Made by a program: the position numbers and the translations under genes | Shown: positions 34,281 through 42,606 of the stretch, piece by piece | Layout: each line of letters begins with the position of its first letter | Position numbering within the stretch: position 1 is the first letter of the stretch | Notes under the pieces: generated by a model | Seen by the model: only the letters and a program-made list of their open reading frames with translations | Told to the model about the DNA's origin: nothing | The model's database searches: none | NCBI GenBank assembly: GCA_944389975.1 | Contig: CALXOH010000014.1 | Coordinates: 1-50,459 of the forward strand | Source of the DNA: an uncultured Spirochaetaceae bacterium | GTDB lineage: Bacteria > Spirochaetota > Spirochaetia > Sphaerochaetales > Sphaerochaetaceae | Direction of reading: 5' to 3' | DNA: 50,459 nucleotides

Positions 34281-34607
34281 TTACATCATTTCCGCTACAA
34301 GGGAGATGTATGGGCAGTTCGTGCCTAGTATCATCTCCCCTTTTTCCAGGAACATCTTCAAAAACAGCGTGATCTCCGCGATCAGGGATGCTATCTCCTT
34401 GTCCCTGAAAAAGCCCGGGTATATTTTCTCAAGCATCGAATACTCGCTTCGGACGCTGACGCAAAGTTTTTCGAAGTTTTCCTTCGTAAGGACGGTTTCG
34501 TTGTAAGAAGGAATCAGCGGGGTGATGTAGTTCTCCATCCACGTGCTGTCGAAAACGAACGTCAAACCTCCTCCGCTTAACATGCTTTTGCTTCTGATTG
34601 TTTCCAT
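34281..34607 (-). CDS. Hypothetical 108-residue protein
   Basis: The family is not recognised. The start at 34607 has AAGGAGG ten bases upstream; a longer frame lacks one. The protein has no signal peptide. The N-terminus is short and Gly/Ser-rich (RSKSMLSGGGLTFVFDSTW), and the rest is helical (LTKENFEKLCVSVRSEYSML; IASLIAEITLFLKMFLEKGE). It is convergent with topB and ends two bases after its stop codon. Confidence 0.6.
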   Translation of the reverse strand: METIRSKSMLSGGGLTFVFDSTWMENYITPLIPSYNETVLTKENFEKLCVSVRSEYSMLEKIYPGFFRDKEIASLIAEITLFLKMFLEKGEMILGTNCPYISLVAEMM

Positions 34608-34709
34608 TTTCCTTCCTCCTTGAGTAGAGCCTAAGCCATTTACTATGACGCATGGTGTCATAGAGAAGTGGATATGGCACCTTTTTTCTTTTTTTCGTAT
34701 CCTCTAGCC

Positions 34710-35126
34710 ATGGAATTCATTTTCAGAAGCAGAGTGTATTTTTCCGATACGGACGCAGGTGGAATAGTCTATCATGCGCGTTACCTCGATTATGCAGAGC
34801 ATGCAAGGACTGAGATGCTACGCACCCTCCTGCCATCCCTTAGCCAGAAGGCGATGAAGGAGACTTCATCGATGATATTCGTCGTCAAGGGACTCACGAT
34901 CGATTACGAGAAGCCCGGATACCTCGATGACGAGATAACAGTACATACAAAGGTTATATCCGTGAAGCACTTCAGCACCACCCTTGAACAGGTGATAACC
35001 CGGGGGGACGACGGGGATGAGCTTTGCCGCATCGTGGTGAAGGCCGCGACAATAGACAGCAACAGCAAGAAACTCATGATGATACCCACTGAAGTTGCGT
35101 CGACTTTGCTTTCAAGCCAGGGGTGA
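34710..35126 (+). CDS. YbgC-like acyl-CoA thioesterase (hotdog fold)
   Basis: A 138-residue hotdog-fold protein starting MEFIFRSRVYFSDTDAGGIV; the motif YFSDTDAGGIVYHARYLDYAEHAR-type sequence (catalytic Asp in DTDAGG, then HARY) is the 4HBT/YbgC signature. It hydrolyses acyl-CoA or acyl-ACP thioesters; in other bacteria a YbgC protein is linked to the Tol-Pal system. A longer frame from 34668 adds an unlikely Phe-rich leader. It lies three bases upstream of nrdG, so the two may share a transcript. Confidence 0.88.
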   Translation: MEFIFRSRVYFSDTDAGGIVYHARYLDYAEHARTEMLRTLLPSLSQKAMKETSSMIFVVKGLTIDYEKPGYLDDEITVHTKVISVKHFSTTLEQVITRGDDGDELCRIVVKAATIDSNSKKLMMIPTEVASTLLSSQG

Positions 35127-35129
35127 CCG

Positions 35130-35825
35130 ATGAAGATCAGGGGCTTTCAGAAACTTACGCTGGTCGATTATCCGAACCAGATGGCTGCAATCCTATTCAC
35201 AGGGGGCTGTGACTTCCGTTGCCCGTTCTGCCACAACGGGGAACTGGTGCTTCATCCTTCACTCACTCCGGAGATTCCAGAGAGCGAGGTCTTCTCGTAT
35301 CTGGAGAAAAGAAAGGGACTTCTAGATGGCGTTGTCGTCTCAGGCGGGGAGCCTACCTTGGCTGATGACTTGGATGAATTCCTCTCGTCTCTTAAGAAGA
35401 TGGGGTACTTGGTGAAACTCGACACGAACGGCTCGAGGCCCGAAGTGCTATCCCGCATTGTATCTGAAAAGCTCGTCGATTACGTTGCGATGGATATCAA
35501 AAACTCGTTTGAGCGCTACCCGGAGACGGTGGGTTTTCCGAAGTACGACACTTCCAACGTCTCCCGTTCGATTTCATTCCTTCTTTCAGGTCAGGTCGAC
35601 TACGAGTTCCGCACCACATGTGTAAAAGAGCTTCATGATGAAAAAAGTTTTCATTCGATTGGAAAGATTGTGGAAGGCGCGGAGAGATACTATCTGCAAA
35701 ATTTTGTTCCAAATGAAAATACGATCTCCAAAGACTGTTCTCCTTGTTCCATGGAAGATCTGGTAAAGTATAGCGAAATACTTAGAAATTATATCGGAAA
35801 CGTACAGATCAGGGATATGGCATAA
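35130..35825 (+). CDS. nrdG: Anaerobic ribonucleotide reductase activating protein (radical SAM)
   Basis: A 231-residue radical-SAM enzyme that generates the glycyl radical on NrdD. The cluster motif C-x3-C-x2-C is in GGCDFRCPFCHNGEL; VVVSGGEPTL is the GGE SAM-binding motif, and LVKLDTNGSRPEVL follows. It is the longer NrdG type, with a C-terminal Cys pair (SKDCSPCSM). It starts three bases after the thioesterase stop. The NrdR-box region begins at its stop codon, so nrdG itself is probably transcribed from further upstream. Confidence 0.93.
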   Translation: MKIRGFQKLTLVDYPNQMAAILFTGGCDFRCPFCHNGELVLHPSLTPEIPESEVFSYLEKRKGLLDGVVVSGGEPTLADDLDEFLSSLKKMGYLVKLDTNGSRPEVLSRIVSEKLVDYVAMDIKNSFERYPETVGFPKYDTSNVSRSISFLLSGQVDYEFRTTCVKELHDEKSFHSIGKIVEGAERYYLQNFVPNENTISKDCSPCSMEDLVKYSEILRNYIGNVQIRDMA

Positions 35826-35871
35826 CCCTATATATAGCGTACAGTGAAATTTGATACGCTTTATATTGCGC
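35825..35871 (+). promoter_or_regulatory. Tandem NrdR boxes upstream of nrdD
   Basis: ACCCTATATATAGCGT (35825-35840) and ACGCTTTATATTGCGC (35856-35871) both match the NrdR consensus ACACWATATATWGTGT in the palindromic core. Their centres are 31 bp apart, three helical turns, the standard spacing for NrdR repressor binding. Confidence 0.82.
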
Positions 35872-35880
35872 TCTCTCTAC

Positions 35881-35909
35881 TTGCGCGAGTTCTATTCTGA
35901 TGTTATGCT
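35881..35909 (+). promoter_or_regulatory. Promoter of nrdD
   Basis: TTGCGC (35881-35886) and TATGCT (35904-35909) are spaced by 17 bases, just downstream of the second NrdR box and 29 bases before the nrdD ATG. Confidence 0.55.
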
Positions 35910-35938
35910 GTTCATCACCGAAGGAGAGAAAACCGAAG

Positions 35939-38314
35939 ATGTATAGAGTTTCCAAAAGAGATGGAAAAGTAGTGGATTTCGACATCAGGAAGATCATAGA
36001 TGCCATCAGGAAGGCTTTCGAGGCTACTGGAGTATCGTACAATGAGAACGTACTCGATTTCATCGCGCTCAAAGTCACTTCCGACTTTCAAGAGAAGATA
36101 AAGGACGACCTTGTCCAGGTCGAATCGATCCAGGACTCGGTGGAGAAAGTGCTCGGGGAGGCAGGATACGCCCCTGTGGCAAAGTCATATATACTCTACA
36201 GGAAACAGAGGGAGAAGGCGAGGAACATGCGTTCCACGATCCTCGACTACAAGAACGTCGTCGACAATTACCTCAAGCTCAACGACTGGAGGGTTAAGGA
36301 GAATTCGACTGTCACGTATTCAGTCGGCGGACTGATTCTCTCCAACAGCGGTGCGATTACGGCAAACTACTGGCTCAGCGAAGTGTACGACGAGGAGATT
36401 GCAAACGCACACCGCAACTGCGACATCCATCTGCACGATCTGTCGATGCTCACGGGATACTGCGCGGGCTGGTCGATCAAGCAACTGATACAGGAAGGGC
36501 TTGGTGGGATTCCCGGAAAGATCACCTCATCCCCGGCAAGCCATCTTTCGACCCTTTGCAACCAGATGGTCAACTTCCTGGGAATACTCCAGAACGAATG
36601 GGCGGGGGCGCAGGCTTTCTCATCCTTCGACACCTACCTTGCACCGTTTGTGAAGAAGGACAACCTCTCGTACAGGGAAGTGAAGAAGAGCCTCGAGTCG
36701 TTCATCTACGGAGTCAATACCCCTTCGCGCTGGGGAACACAGGCGCCGTTCTCGAACATCACGCTCGACTGGGTATGCCCGGAGGATATGAAGGATACCC
36801 CTGCGATAGTCGGAGGAAAGGAGCAGGATTTCACCTATGGCGATTGCCAGAAGGAAATGGACATGGTCAACAAGGCGTTCATCGAGATCATGATCGAAGG
36901 GGACGCTGAGGGCAGGGGATTCCAGTACCCCATCCCGACTTACTCGATCACCAGGGATTTCGATTGGTCCGATACTGAGAACAACCGTCTCCTTTTTGAG
37001 ATGACTGCAAAGTACGGCACCCCGTATTTCTCGAACTACATCAACTCGGACATGAAGCCGAGCGACGTAAGGAGCATGTGCTGCCGCCTCCGCCTCGACT
37101 TGAGGGAGCTGAGGAAGAAGACAGGTGGATATTTCGGTTCAGGGGAATCCACAGGCTCTATCGGAGTTGTTACGATAAACCTTCCGCGGATCGGTTACCT
37201 TTCAAAAGACGAGGATGACTACTTCCGCCGCCTTGACAAGATGATGGACATCGCGGCGCGTAGCCTCAAGAGGAAGAGGGAAGTCATAACAAAGCTTCTT
37301 GAAGAAGGACTTTATCCTTACACGAAGAGGTACCTTGGATCGTTTGACAACCACTTCTCCACGATAGGCATAGTGGGAATGAACGAATCCACGCTGAACG
37401 CGAAGTGGCTTGGCCTCGATCTTACACATAAGGAAGCTGATGACTTTGCAGTGAAAGTGCTCAACCACATGAGGGAGCGCCTTGTGAAGTACCAGGAGGA
37501 GTACGGCGACCTTTACAACTTGGAGGCAACTCCTGCAGAGAGCACCTCGTACCGTTTCGCAAAGCACGATGTCGAGAAGTATCCAGACATCATCACAGCC
37601 TCCCGGAACGGGGATGCCCCGTACTACACCAACTCGTCGCACCTCCCGGTCGGGTATACCGATGACATCTTCACGGCCCTCGACATACAGGACCGCTTCC
37701 AGACGCTCTACACTTCAGGAACTGTATTCCATGCATTCCTCGGGGAGAAGCTTCCTGACTGGAGGAGCGCTGCAAAGCTTGTGAAGAAGATTGCTGAGAA
37801 CTACGAGCTTCCGTATTATACCCTCAGCCCGACCTACTCGATATGCCAGAACCACGGCTACATCTCAGGGGAAGTGCATAGGTGTCCGAAGTGCGGTGCC
37901 GAGACCGAAGTATGGTCGAGGATCACGGGATACTACCGCCCGGTGAAGAACTGGAACACTGGAAAGGCAGAGGAATTCAAGGAGAGAAAGACGTACAACA
38001 TCGCAACGAGCGTTCTGACCCACGAGAGAAAGAGCTTGGACGAGCCTTTGGCAAAGAACGTCGGAAAACTCTCAGGGCGCGAGAGCGTGATGCTTTTCAC
38101 GACATCCACATGCCCGAATTGCAAGATTGCAAAGAGCCTTCTTGACAAGGCGGGGCTCTCCTACGAGGTTGTTGATGCGGAGAAGGTTCCTGAGCTTGCC
38201 GTGCGTTATGAAGTGATGCAGGCGCCTACCTTGGTGGTTGCAAGGGAGAGCGGAGACGACTCTTCGTACGTCGGAGTTTCGGAGATAAAGAATTTCATAT
38301 CGCTTGCGATATGA
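35939..38314 (+). CDS. nrdD: Anaerobic ribonucleoside-triphosphate reductase with fused thioredoxin-like domain
   Basis: A 791-residue class III ribonucleotide reductase that makes deoxynucleotides without oxygen. An ATP-cone opens the protein (MYRVSKRDGKVVDFDIRKII). The ten-stranded barrel includes CDIHLHDLSMLTGYCAGWS and GINTPSRWGTQAPFSN-like sequence. Near the C-terminus come zinc ligands C-x2-H...C-x2-C (ICQNHGY, RCPKCG) and the glycyl-radical loop SRITGYYRPVKNWNTG. About 80 more residues form a thioredoxin/glutaredoxin-like domain with a CPNC active site (MLFTTSTCPNCKIAKSLLDK, then MQAPTLVV). The start at 35939 is preceded by AAGGAG. The fusion suggests reduction by a built-in thiol domain instead of formate. 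Confidence 0.94.
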   Translation: MYRVSKRDGKVVDFDIRKIIDAIRKAFEATGVSYNENVLDFIALKVTSDFQEKIKDDLVQVESIQDSVEKVLGEAGYAPVAKSYILYRKQREKARNMRSTILDYKNVVDNYLKLNDWRVKENSTVTYSVGGLILSNSGAITANYWLSEVYDEEIANAHRNCDIHLHDLSMLTGYCAGWSIKQLIQEGLGGIPGKITSSPASHLSTLCNQMVNFLGILQNEWAGAQAFSSFDTYLAPFVKKDNLSYREVKKSLESFIYGVNTPSRWGTQAPFSNITLDWVCPEDMKDTPAIVGGKEQDFTYGDCQKEMDMVNKAFIEIMIEGDAEGRGFQYPIPTYSITRDFDWSDTENNRLLFEMTAKYGTPYFSNYINSDMKPSDVRSMCCRLRLDLRELRKKTGGYFGSGESTGSIGVVTINLPRIGYLSKDEDDYFRRLDKMMDIAARSLKRKREVITKLLEEGLYPYTKRYLGSFDNHFSTIGIVGMNESTLNAKWLGLDLTHKEADDFAVKVLNHMRERLVKYQEEYGDLYNLEATPAESTSYRFAKHDVEKYPDIITASRNGDAPYYTNSSHLPVGYTDDIFTALDIQDRFQTLYTSGTVFHAFLGEKLPDWRSAAKLVKKIAENYELPYYTLSPTYSICQNHGYISGEVHRCPKCGAETEVWSRITGYYRPVKNWNTGKAEEFKERKTYNIATSVLTHERKSLDEPLAKNVGKLSGRESVMLFTTSTCPNCKIAKSLLDKAGLSYEVVDAEKVPELAVRYEVMQAPTLVVARESGDDSSYVGVSEIKNFISLAI

Positions 38315-38323
38315 GCGACGGAT

Positions 38324-38374
38324 ATGTTTTCCACTTCCTGCCCGCTTGCAAGAGGTGGAAAACATTAGTATTAT
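38324..38374 (+). promoter_or_regulatory. Hairpin after nrdD overlapping the tRNA-Pro promoter
   Basis: ATGTTTTCCAC (38324-38334) and GTGGAAAACAT (38355-38365) form a perfect 11-bp stem with a 20-nt loop, ten bases after nrdD. The loop contains TTGCAA (38346-38351), which with TATTAT (38369-38374) at 17-bp spacing makes a promoter 14 bases before tRNA-Pro. Confidence 0.6.
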
Positions 38375-38388
38375 AGTCAGCGGAATCA

Positions 38389-38462
38389 CGGGCAATAGCG
38401 CAGGGGTTTAGCGTACAAGTCTGGGGGACTTGGGGTCGGCGGTTCAAATCCGCCTTGCCCGA
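38389..38462 (+). tRNA. tRNA-Pro(GGG)
   Basis: Acceptor CGGGCAA/TTGCCCG with the C1-G72 pair usual for bacterial tRNA-Pro, anticodon loop CTGGGGG giving GGG, T-loop GGTTCAAATCC, discriminator A. CCA is not encoded. Confidence 0.95.
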
Positions 38463-38470
38463 TATACAGG

Positions 38471-38510
38471 GGGTATTTTCCATTTCACGGAATGGAAGAT
38501 TCCCTTTTTT
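38471..38510 (+). terminator. Terminator after tRNA-Pro, ahead of the V-ATPase operon
   Basis: TTCCATT (38478-38484) pairs with AATGGAA (38491-38497) inside outer GGG/CCC pairs, followed by six T residues. It lies 22 bases before the first ATPase gene, so ATPase expression needs readthrough or a weak internal promoter. Confidence 0.75.
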
Positions 38511-38531
38511 CGTTTTGGAGGGTTTCCTGCG

Positions 38532-38867
38532 ATGCATAGCAGTGTTATAGATGAAATACTCAAGGTGGAAGACGATGCCGGGAAATTGGTCTCGGATGCC
38601 GAAGAGAAGGCACGTAGGATCATATTCGATGCAGAAGCGGAGAAGAAGGCATACATCCAAAGCGAAGTAGAGAAAGTAAGAGCGGAAGGCAAGAAAAGGC
38701 TTGACGAGGAAGAGAGGATCCTCGAAGAGCATTTGAAGGAATACGAGGCGATGCGCGACGAGATCGAGCGGAAGGCGAACGAACTTCCCCGGAGCGTAAT
38801 TGAAACGGCGGCAGAGAGGGTCATCGAGCGCATTTTGAAAGTGGATGGCAACTATGGGCAAGGTTAA
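38532..38867 (+). CDS. V/A-type ATPase peripheral stalk subunit (G/H, NtpF-like)
   Basis: A 111-residue, almost entirely alpha-helical protein (SDAEEKARRIIFDAEAEKKA ... RAEGKKRLDEEERILEEHLK), matching the small coiled-coil stalk subunit that pairs with subunit E. GGAGG lies 11 bases before the ATG. A longer frame into the tRNA is spurious. It is the first gene of the ATPase operon and overlaps subunit C by 23 bases. Confidence 0.82.
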   Translation: MHSSVIDEILKVEDDAGKLVSDAEEKARRIIFDAEAEKKAYIQSEVEKVRAEGKKRLDEEERILEEHLKEYEAMRDEIERKANELPRSVIETAAERVIERILKVDGNYGQG

Positions 38868-39951
38868 TGACTACGCATTCATAAATGCAAAACTTCGTGC
38901 ACGCCTCGGGCAGATGAAGGAAAGCCATCTATTCGATGATATGATAAAGGCCTCAAGTCTCTCTGAAGCGATGGCGCTTTTGAAGGACACGAGGCATTCT
39001 TCCCTCTCTTCCGTATACGAAGCCACAGGGGATCTGGAGCAAGTGGAGCTATCGCTCTTGGAGGAGGAGATATCCACATACCGCGAGATATGCTCATACC
39101 TCAAGGGGGAGGCGAGGAAAGTAGTCGAAGTGCTTCTTGAGAAGACTGAGTGCGAGAATCTTAAGAACGCATTCCGCCTTTGGTATTCGATGAAAGTCAG
39201 GAACCACAGCATGACTTACAGGGCATCGTACATATACAAGGGCGAGATAGTGCACAAGATCGATTACGACAGGATAATCAATTCCCGTACGTACGACGAC
39301 GTGCTTTCTGCGCTTTTGAAAACGCCGTATTACGATGTCTTCAGGAAATTCACTATAGAAGATCTCTCCGAAAGCGGGCTTTTCTTTCTGGAGATAGCTT
39401 TGGACCATCTCTTCTTCGACCATCTCTTTTCGGAGTGTGCGAAACTCAGTCCGGAGGACAGGGAGGAAGCGGAGATGATATACAACGTCGATGTGGATTT
39501 GAAGAACATACTCCTCTACATCCGCTATGCATTCTACCATCATCTCGGAGCCGATGACCTTGAGAAGGTATTGATACCTTACGGCTACATTTACCAGCAC
39601 ATGCACAGGGCACACATATTCTCACTTCCCGGGAAGGGGGAGGAGAAGGTGCGTTCGATCGTCGCGGCCCGGTATGGCGACTTGCTTGATGAGATCGATG
39701 CGATCAGGAAAGGAGATGACGAGCTTACAGGCTCTGATGAGAATGCAAGCCACATACTCGCAATCGAGAACTATCTTGCAAATACGAGGAAGAAGGAGTA
39801 TGCAAGGATCTTGAGGGGCAAGCCGTTCTCAATCGGCGTAACCCTTTCATACCTTTATTCATACAAGGACGACGAGAGGATACTCCGTGCGATTTTGAGC
39901 GCAAAGTCCTATGGATGGAGGGAGGATAAGATAAGGGAGGCTCTCAAATGA
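38845..39951 (+). CDS. ntpC: V/A-type ATPase subunit C
   Basis: A 368-residue helical protein, the socket that joins the central rotor shaft to the membrane ring. KVNDYAFINAKLRARLGQM at the N-terminus, and ENLKNAFRLWYSMKVRN and VDVDLKNILLYIRYAFYH later, follow the NtpC/AtpC family. An ATG nine bases downstream is an equally possible start. Its stop overlaps the next gene by 4 bases. Confidence 0.9.
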   Translation: MATMGKVNDYAFINAKLRARLGQMKESHLFDDMIKASSLSEAMALLKDTRHSSLSSVYEATGDLEQVELSLLEEEISTYREICSYLKGEARKVVEVLLEKTECENLKNAFRLWYSMKVRNHSMTYRASYIYKGEIVHKIDYDRIINSRTYDDVLSALLKTPYYDVFRKFTIEDLSESGLFFLEIALDHLFFDHLFSECAKLSPEDREEAEMIYNVDVDLKNILLYIRYAFYHHLGADDLEKVLIPYGYIYQHMHRAHIFSLPGKGEEKVRSIVAARYGDLLDEIDAIRKGDDELTGSDENASHILAIENYLANTRKKEYARILRGKPFSIGVTLSYLYSYKDDERILRAILSAKSYGWREDKIREALK

Positions 39952-41927
39952 GCATGTTCACCCGTAAGATGCAAATGCTGACGGCTGTCGTCATGGACGA
40001 AGACAAGGACAAGGTCGTCAGAAAACTTTTGGACAAAGGGGTATTGGATTTCGTTCATCTGGATTCACTTGACAAGGATCAGATGAAGAAGCTGTTGAAG
40101 CACAAGGCATCGACTAATAGCCAGATGATCGCGGATTTGCGCTTCCGTATCGAGGGCTTGTTCCGACAGGCCGGGGATAAGCTTCCGAGGCTTACATCGG
40201 AGGATTTGGAGAGCGTTGCTGATGTCGATGTCGACGACATAAGGCTCTTTCTCGACAAGTTCTCCTCCTCGCTTCAGGACGTGAGGAACAGGCAGCAGAT
40301 CGTGAACCAGTCCCTCCTTGTCGAGAACGAGATGCTCAAGTATATAAACGACAAGAAGACGGAATACCTTGGGACACACGTCGGAAGCATCTCGGGGCGC
40401 TTTGATGATTTCGTACAGCGCCTTTCCACGCTTGGTGCGATCGTCGTAAAAAGCGATGATCAGATCCAGATCCTTTCCCTAAGCAGGGAAGAGGGAAGGA
40501 TAGGGGAGGTCTTGGACAAGTTCTCGTTCGTAGAGACTTCAGACAAGATGGCACAGCAGCGCGGGTATTCCCTCTTGAAAGACGAACTACAGAGAAGGAT
40601 AGGAAAGGACAAGGATAGCCTCAAGAGGCTCCAGGGCGAGTTCTCCGAAAGGATTGAAGAAAAGAAGGACGAACTAACACTCTATTGGAGGAACGTGCGC
40701 CTGAGGGAGTTGGCCGAGAGCGTCGAGTCGTATTTCTCATATACGAAGAACACGACTTTGTTCTCAGGTTGGGTTCCGATGGATGATGCTTCAGATGTCG
40801 CGGAAGCGATAGAATCGTGCACCGGGGGAAGGTGCATAGTGGAAGTGAGGGATCCGGAGGATGTCCCGGAAAGCGAGATACCTGTCTCTCTTACTTCCCC
40901 GCGCTTTCTAAAACCGTTCGAGCACCTTGTGAACAACTACGGAACGCCCGAGTACGGTTCGATAAACCCGACGCCCTTCACTGCAGTCGCATACATAGTG
41001 ATGTTCATGCTCATGTTTGCAGATGTAGGGCAGGGGTTGGTTCTGCTTCTTGTCGGCATTCTGGGGAATATTTGGTACAAAAACAATCCGATGGCGAAGG
41101 ACGGTTTGATCAGTCGCTACCTTTGCACTCTCCTTTTGTACCTCGGACCGGCATCGATGGTCGGCGGGGTCCTGTTCGGATCGACGTTCGGCTACCCATG
41201 GCCTGATGCGCTCTGGTTCAACTTCCATAGCGTAGTGAACGGGCACGGGGGGAACGGGTACGTCAACGACGTATACGATATCCTCGGCATCTCGATCAGA
41301 TTCGGCATCGTGATAATCTACCTTGGCTTGATACTCAACTGGATAAACCTCGTCAGGAAGAAAAGGTATTTCGAACTTGTGTTCGACAAGTACGGACTGG
41401 TGGGCGGCGTGTTGTACTTCGTGGGTATAAACGTCGGATTTGATTTCGTCGCATCCGGTTACAGGACGCTTGAACTCTCAGATCTTTCCGTTCTCTTGGT
41501 TGTAGTCTCGTTGGTCCTGATATTCCTCAAGGAGCCGGTTCATGCCGTAATCGAGATCAAAGAGGGAAAGAAGGTGCGCTTATCGACGTTCCTTATCAAC
41601 TTCGTGATGGAGTCTTTGATAGAGATACTTGAGATTTTCTCAGGGTTCCTTGCAAATACTCTTTCTTTCATGCGTGTCGCGGGGCTTGGGATTGCACACG
41701 TATCGCTTATGACTGCATTCCAGGACATGGCGATGATGACAAATGTCGTCTTCTTCCAGATCCTGATAATGATAGTTGGAAATCTTTTGGTCATCGTACT
41801 GGAGGGGCTCAGCGCGGGAATCAACTCGCTCAGGCTCAACTACTACGAATTCTTTACAAAGTATTTTACTGGCCATGGCCTTGCCTACTCCCCGATCGGG
41901 CTTTCAGGCAGAGTCAAGGCAAGCTGA
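39948..41927 (+). CDS. ntpI: V/A-type ATPase subunit I (a subunit)
   Basis: A 659-residue subunit with a long coiled-coil cytoplasmic half (residues 1-320) and a C-terminal membrane half with about eight helices. It forms the ion path against the K ring. The family motif is FMLMFADVGQGLVLLLVGIL, and the region NFVMESLIEILEIFSGFLANTLSFMRVAGLGIAH-type sequence holds the conserved arginine (SFMRVAGL) required for ion translocation. Confidence 0.94.
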   Translation: MSMFTRKMQMLTAVVMDEDKDKVVRKLLDKGVLDFVHLDSLDKDQMKKLLKHKASTNSQMIADLRFRIEGLFRQAGDKLPRLTSEDLESVADVDVDDIRLFLDKFSSSLQDVRNRQQIVNQSLLVENEMLKYINDKKTEYLGTHVGSISGRFDDFVQRLSTLGAIVVKSDDQIQILSLSREEGRIGEVLDKFSFVETSDKMAQQRGYSLLKDELQRRIGKDKDSLKRLQGEFSERIEEKKDELTLYWRNVRLRELAESVESYFSYTKNTTLFSGWVPMDDASDVAEAIESCTGGRCIVEVRDPEDVPESEIPVSLTSPRFLKPFEHLVNNYGTPEYGSINPTPFTAVAYIVMFMLMFADVGQGLVLLLVGILGNIWYKNNPMAKDGLISRYLCTLLLYLGPASMVGGVLFGSTFGYPWPDALWFNFHSVVNGHGGNGYVNDVYDILGISIRFGIVIIYLGLILNWINLVRKKRYFELVFDKYGLVGGVLYFVGINVGFDFVASGYRTLELSDLSVLLVVVSLVLIFLKEPVHAVIEIKEGKKVRLSTFLINFVMESLIEILEIFSGFLANTLSFMRVAGLGIAHVSLMTAFQDMAMMTNVVFFQILIMIVGNLLVIVLEGLSAGINSLRLNYYEFFTKYFTGHGLAYSPIGLSGRVKAS

Positions 41928-41949
41928 AAGTAATTAGGAGGGTCACAAT

Positions 41950-42294
41950 ATGACCGGAATCGGATTCAAGAGGAACGTAGGTCTTTCTTTCGTTCTCACA
42001 CTCGTGCTTCTCATCGGGACTGCCTTCATCTATTCCCCGACGCTTTACGCTGCAGCTGAAGAGGTTGCTTCCGGCAACACCTCAACTGCATGGGTATGTT
42101 TTGCGGCAGCCCTCGCTTTCGGTCTCGGGGCGATCGCTGCGGGAATTGCAATTTCGCACGTAGGAGCAGCCGCCATGGGTGCGATCTCGGAAAAGCCGGA
42201 GATAGCGTCCAATGCGCTTATCTTCATCGGCCTGGCCGAGGGGCTCGTAGTCTTCGGATTCATTACGGCACTCATGATCCTGGGTAACGCCTGA
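41950..42294 (+). CDS. ntpK: V/A-type ATPase subunit K (proteolipid)
   Basis: A 114-residue hydrophobic protein. A leader-like helix (residues 9-30) precedes one two-helix hairpin, so the ring is built of single-hairpin units. The second helix carries the ion-binding Glu in IFIGLAEGLVVFGFITAL; the first helix is Gly/Ala-rich (GLGAIAAGIAISHVGAAAMG). The Thr-Gln pair that follows Glu in many Na+-specific rings is absent, which hints at protons, but this is weak evidence. GGAGG precedes the start. Confidence 0.94.
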   Translation: MTGIGFKRNVGLSFVLTLVLLIGTAFIYSPTLYAAAEEVASGNTSTAWVCFAAALAFGLGAIAAGIAISHVGAAAMGAISEKPEIASNALIFIGLAEGLVVFGFITALMILGNA

Positions 42295-42306
42295 TCGGAA
42301 GAGAAG

Positions 42307-42606
42307 ATGGAATATTTCGTCATAGGCGATGAAGACACCGTACTCGGATTTTCCCTCGTGGGGGTTTCGGGCACTACCTGCCGCAGCGAGAGCGAGGCGA
42401 AGAGTGCCTGGAACAGCGTGCTGGAGCATCATGAGTACGGAGTTATCATCATCACCGAGGATGTGGCAGACATGATCAGGGAGACTGTCGACCGCTTCCT
42501 TTTCTCCGAATCATTTCCCCTCGTTGTCGAGATCCCCAGGAAAGGGGGGAAGTTCTCGAGGGATTTGAGGGAACTGACAAATGAGGCGATTGGAGTATCC
42601 ATATGA
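42307..42606 (+). CDS. ntpG: V/A-type ATPase subunit F
   Basis: A 99-residue protein: YFVIGDEDTVLGFSLVGV at the start and GVIIITEDVADMIRETVDRF in the middle, the hallmark of subunit F, which sits on the central shaft with subunit D. It overlaps subunit E as ATGA. Confidence 0.93.
   Translation: MEYFVIGDEDTVLGFSLVGVSGTTCRSESEAKSAWNSVLEHHEYGVIIITEDVADMIRETVDRFLFSESFPLVVEIPRKGGKFSRDLRELTNEAIGVSI

Noticed and set aside
38430-38531. Upstream extension of the first ATPase gene
   Set aside because: It starts inside tRNA-Pro and crosses a terminator; the ATG at 38532 fits the subunit length.
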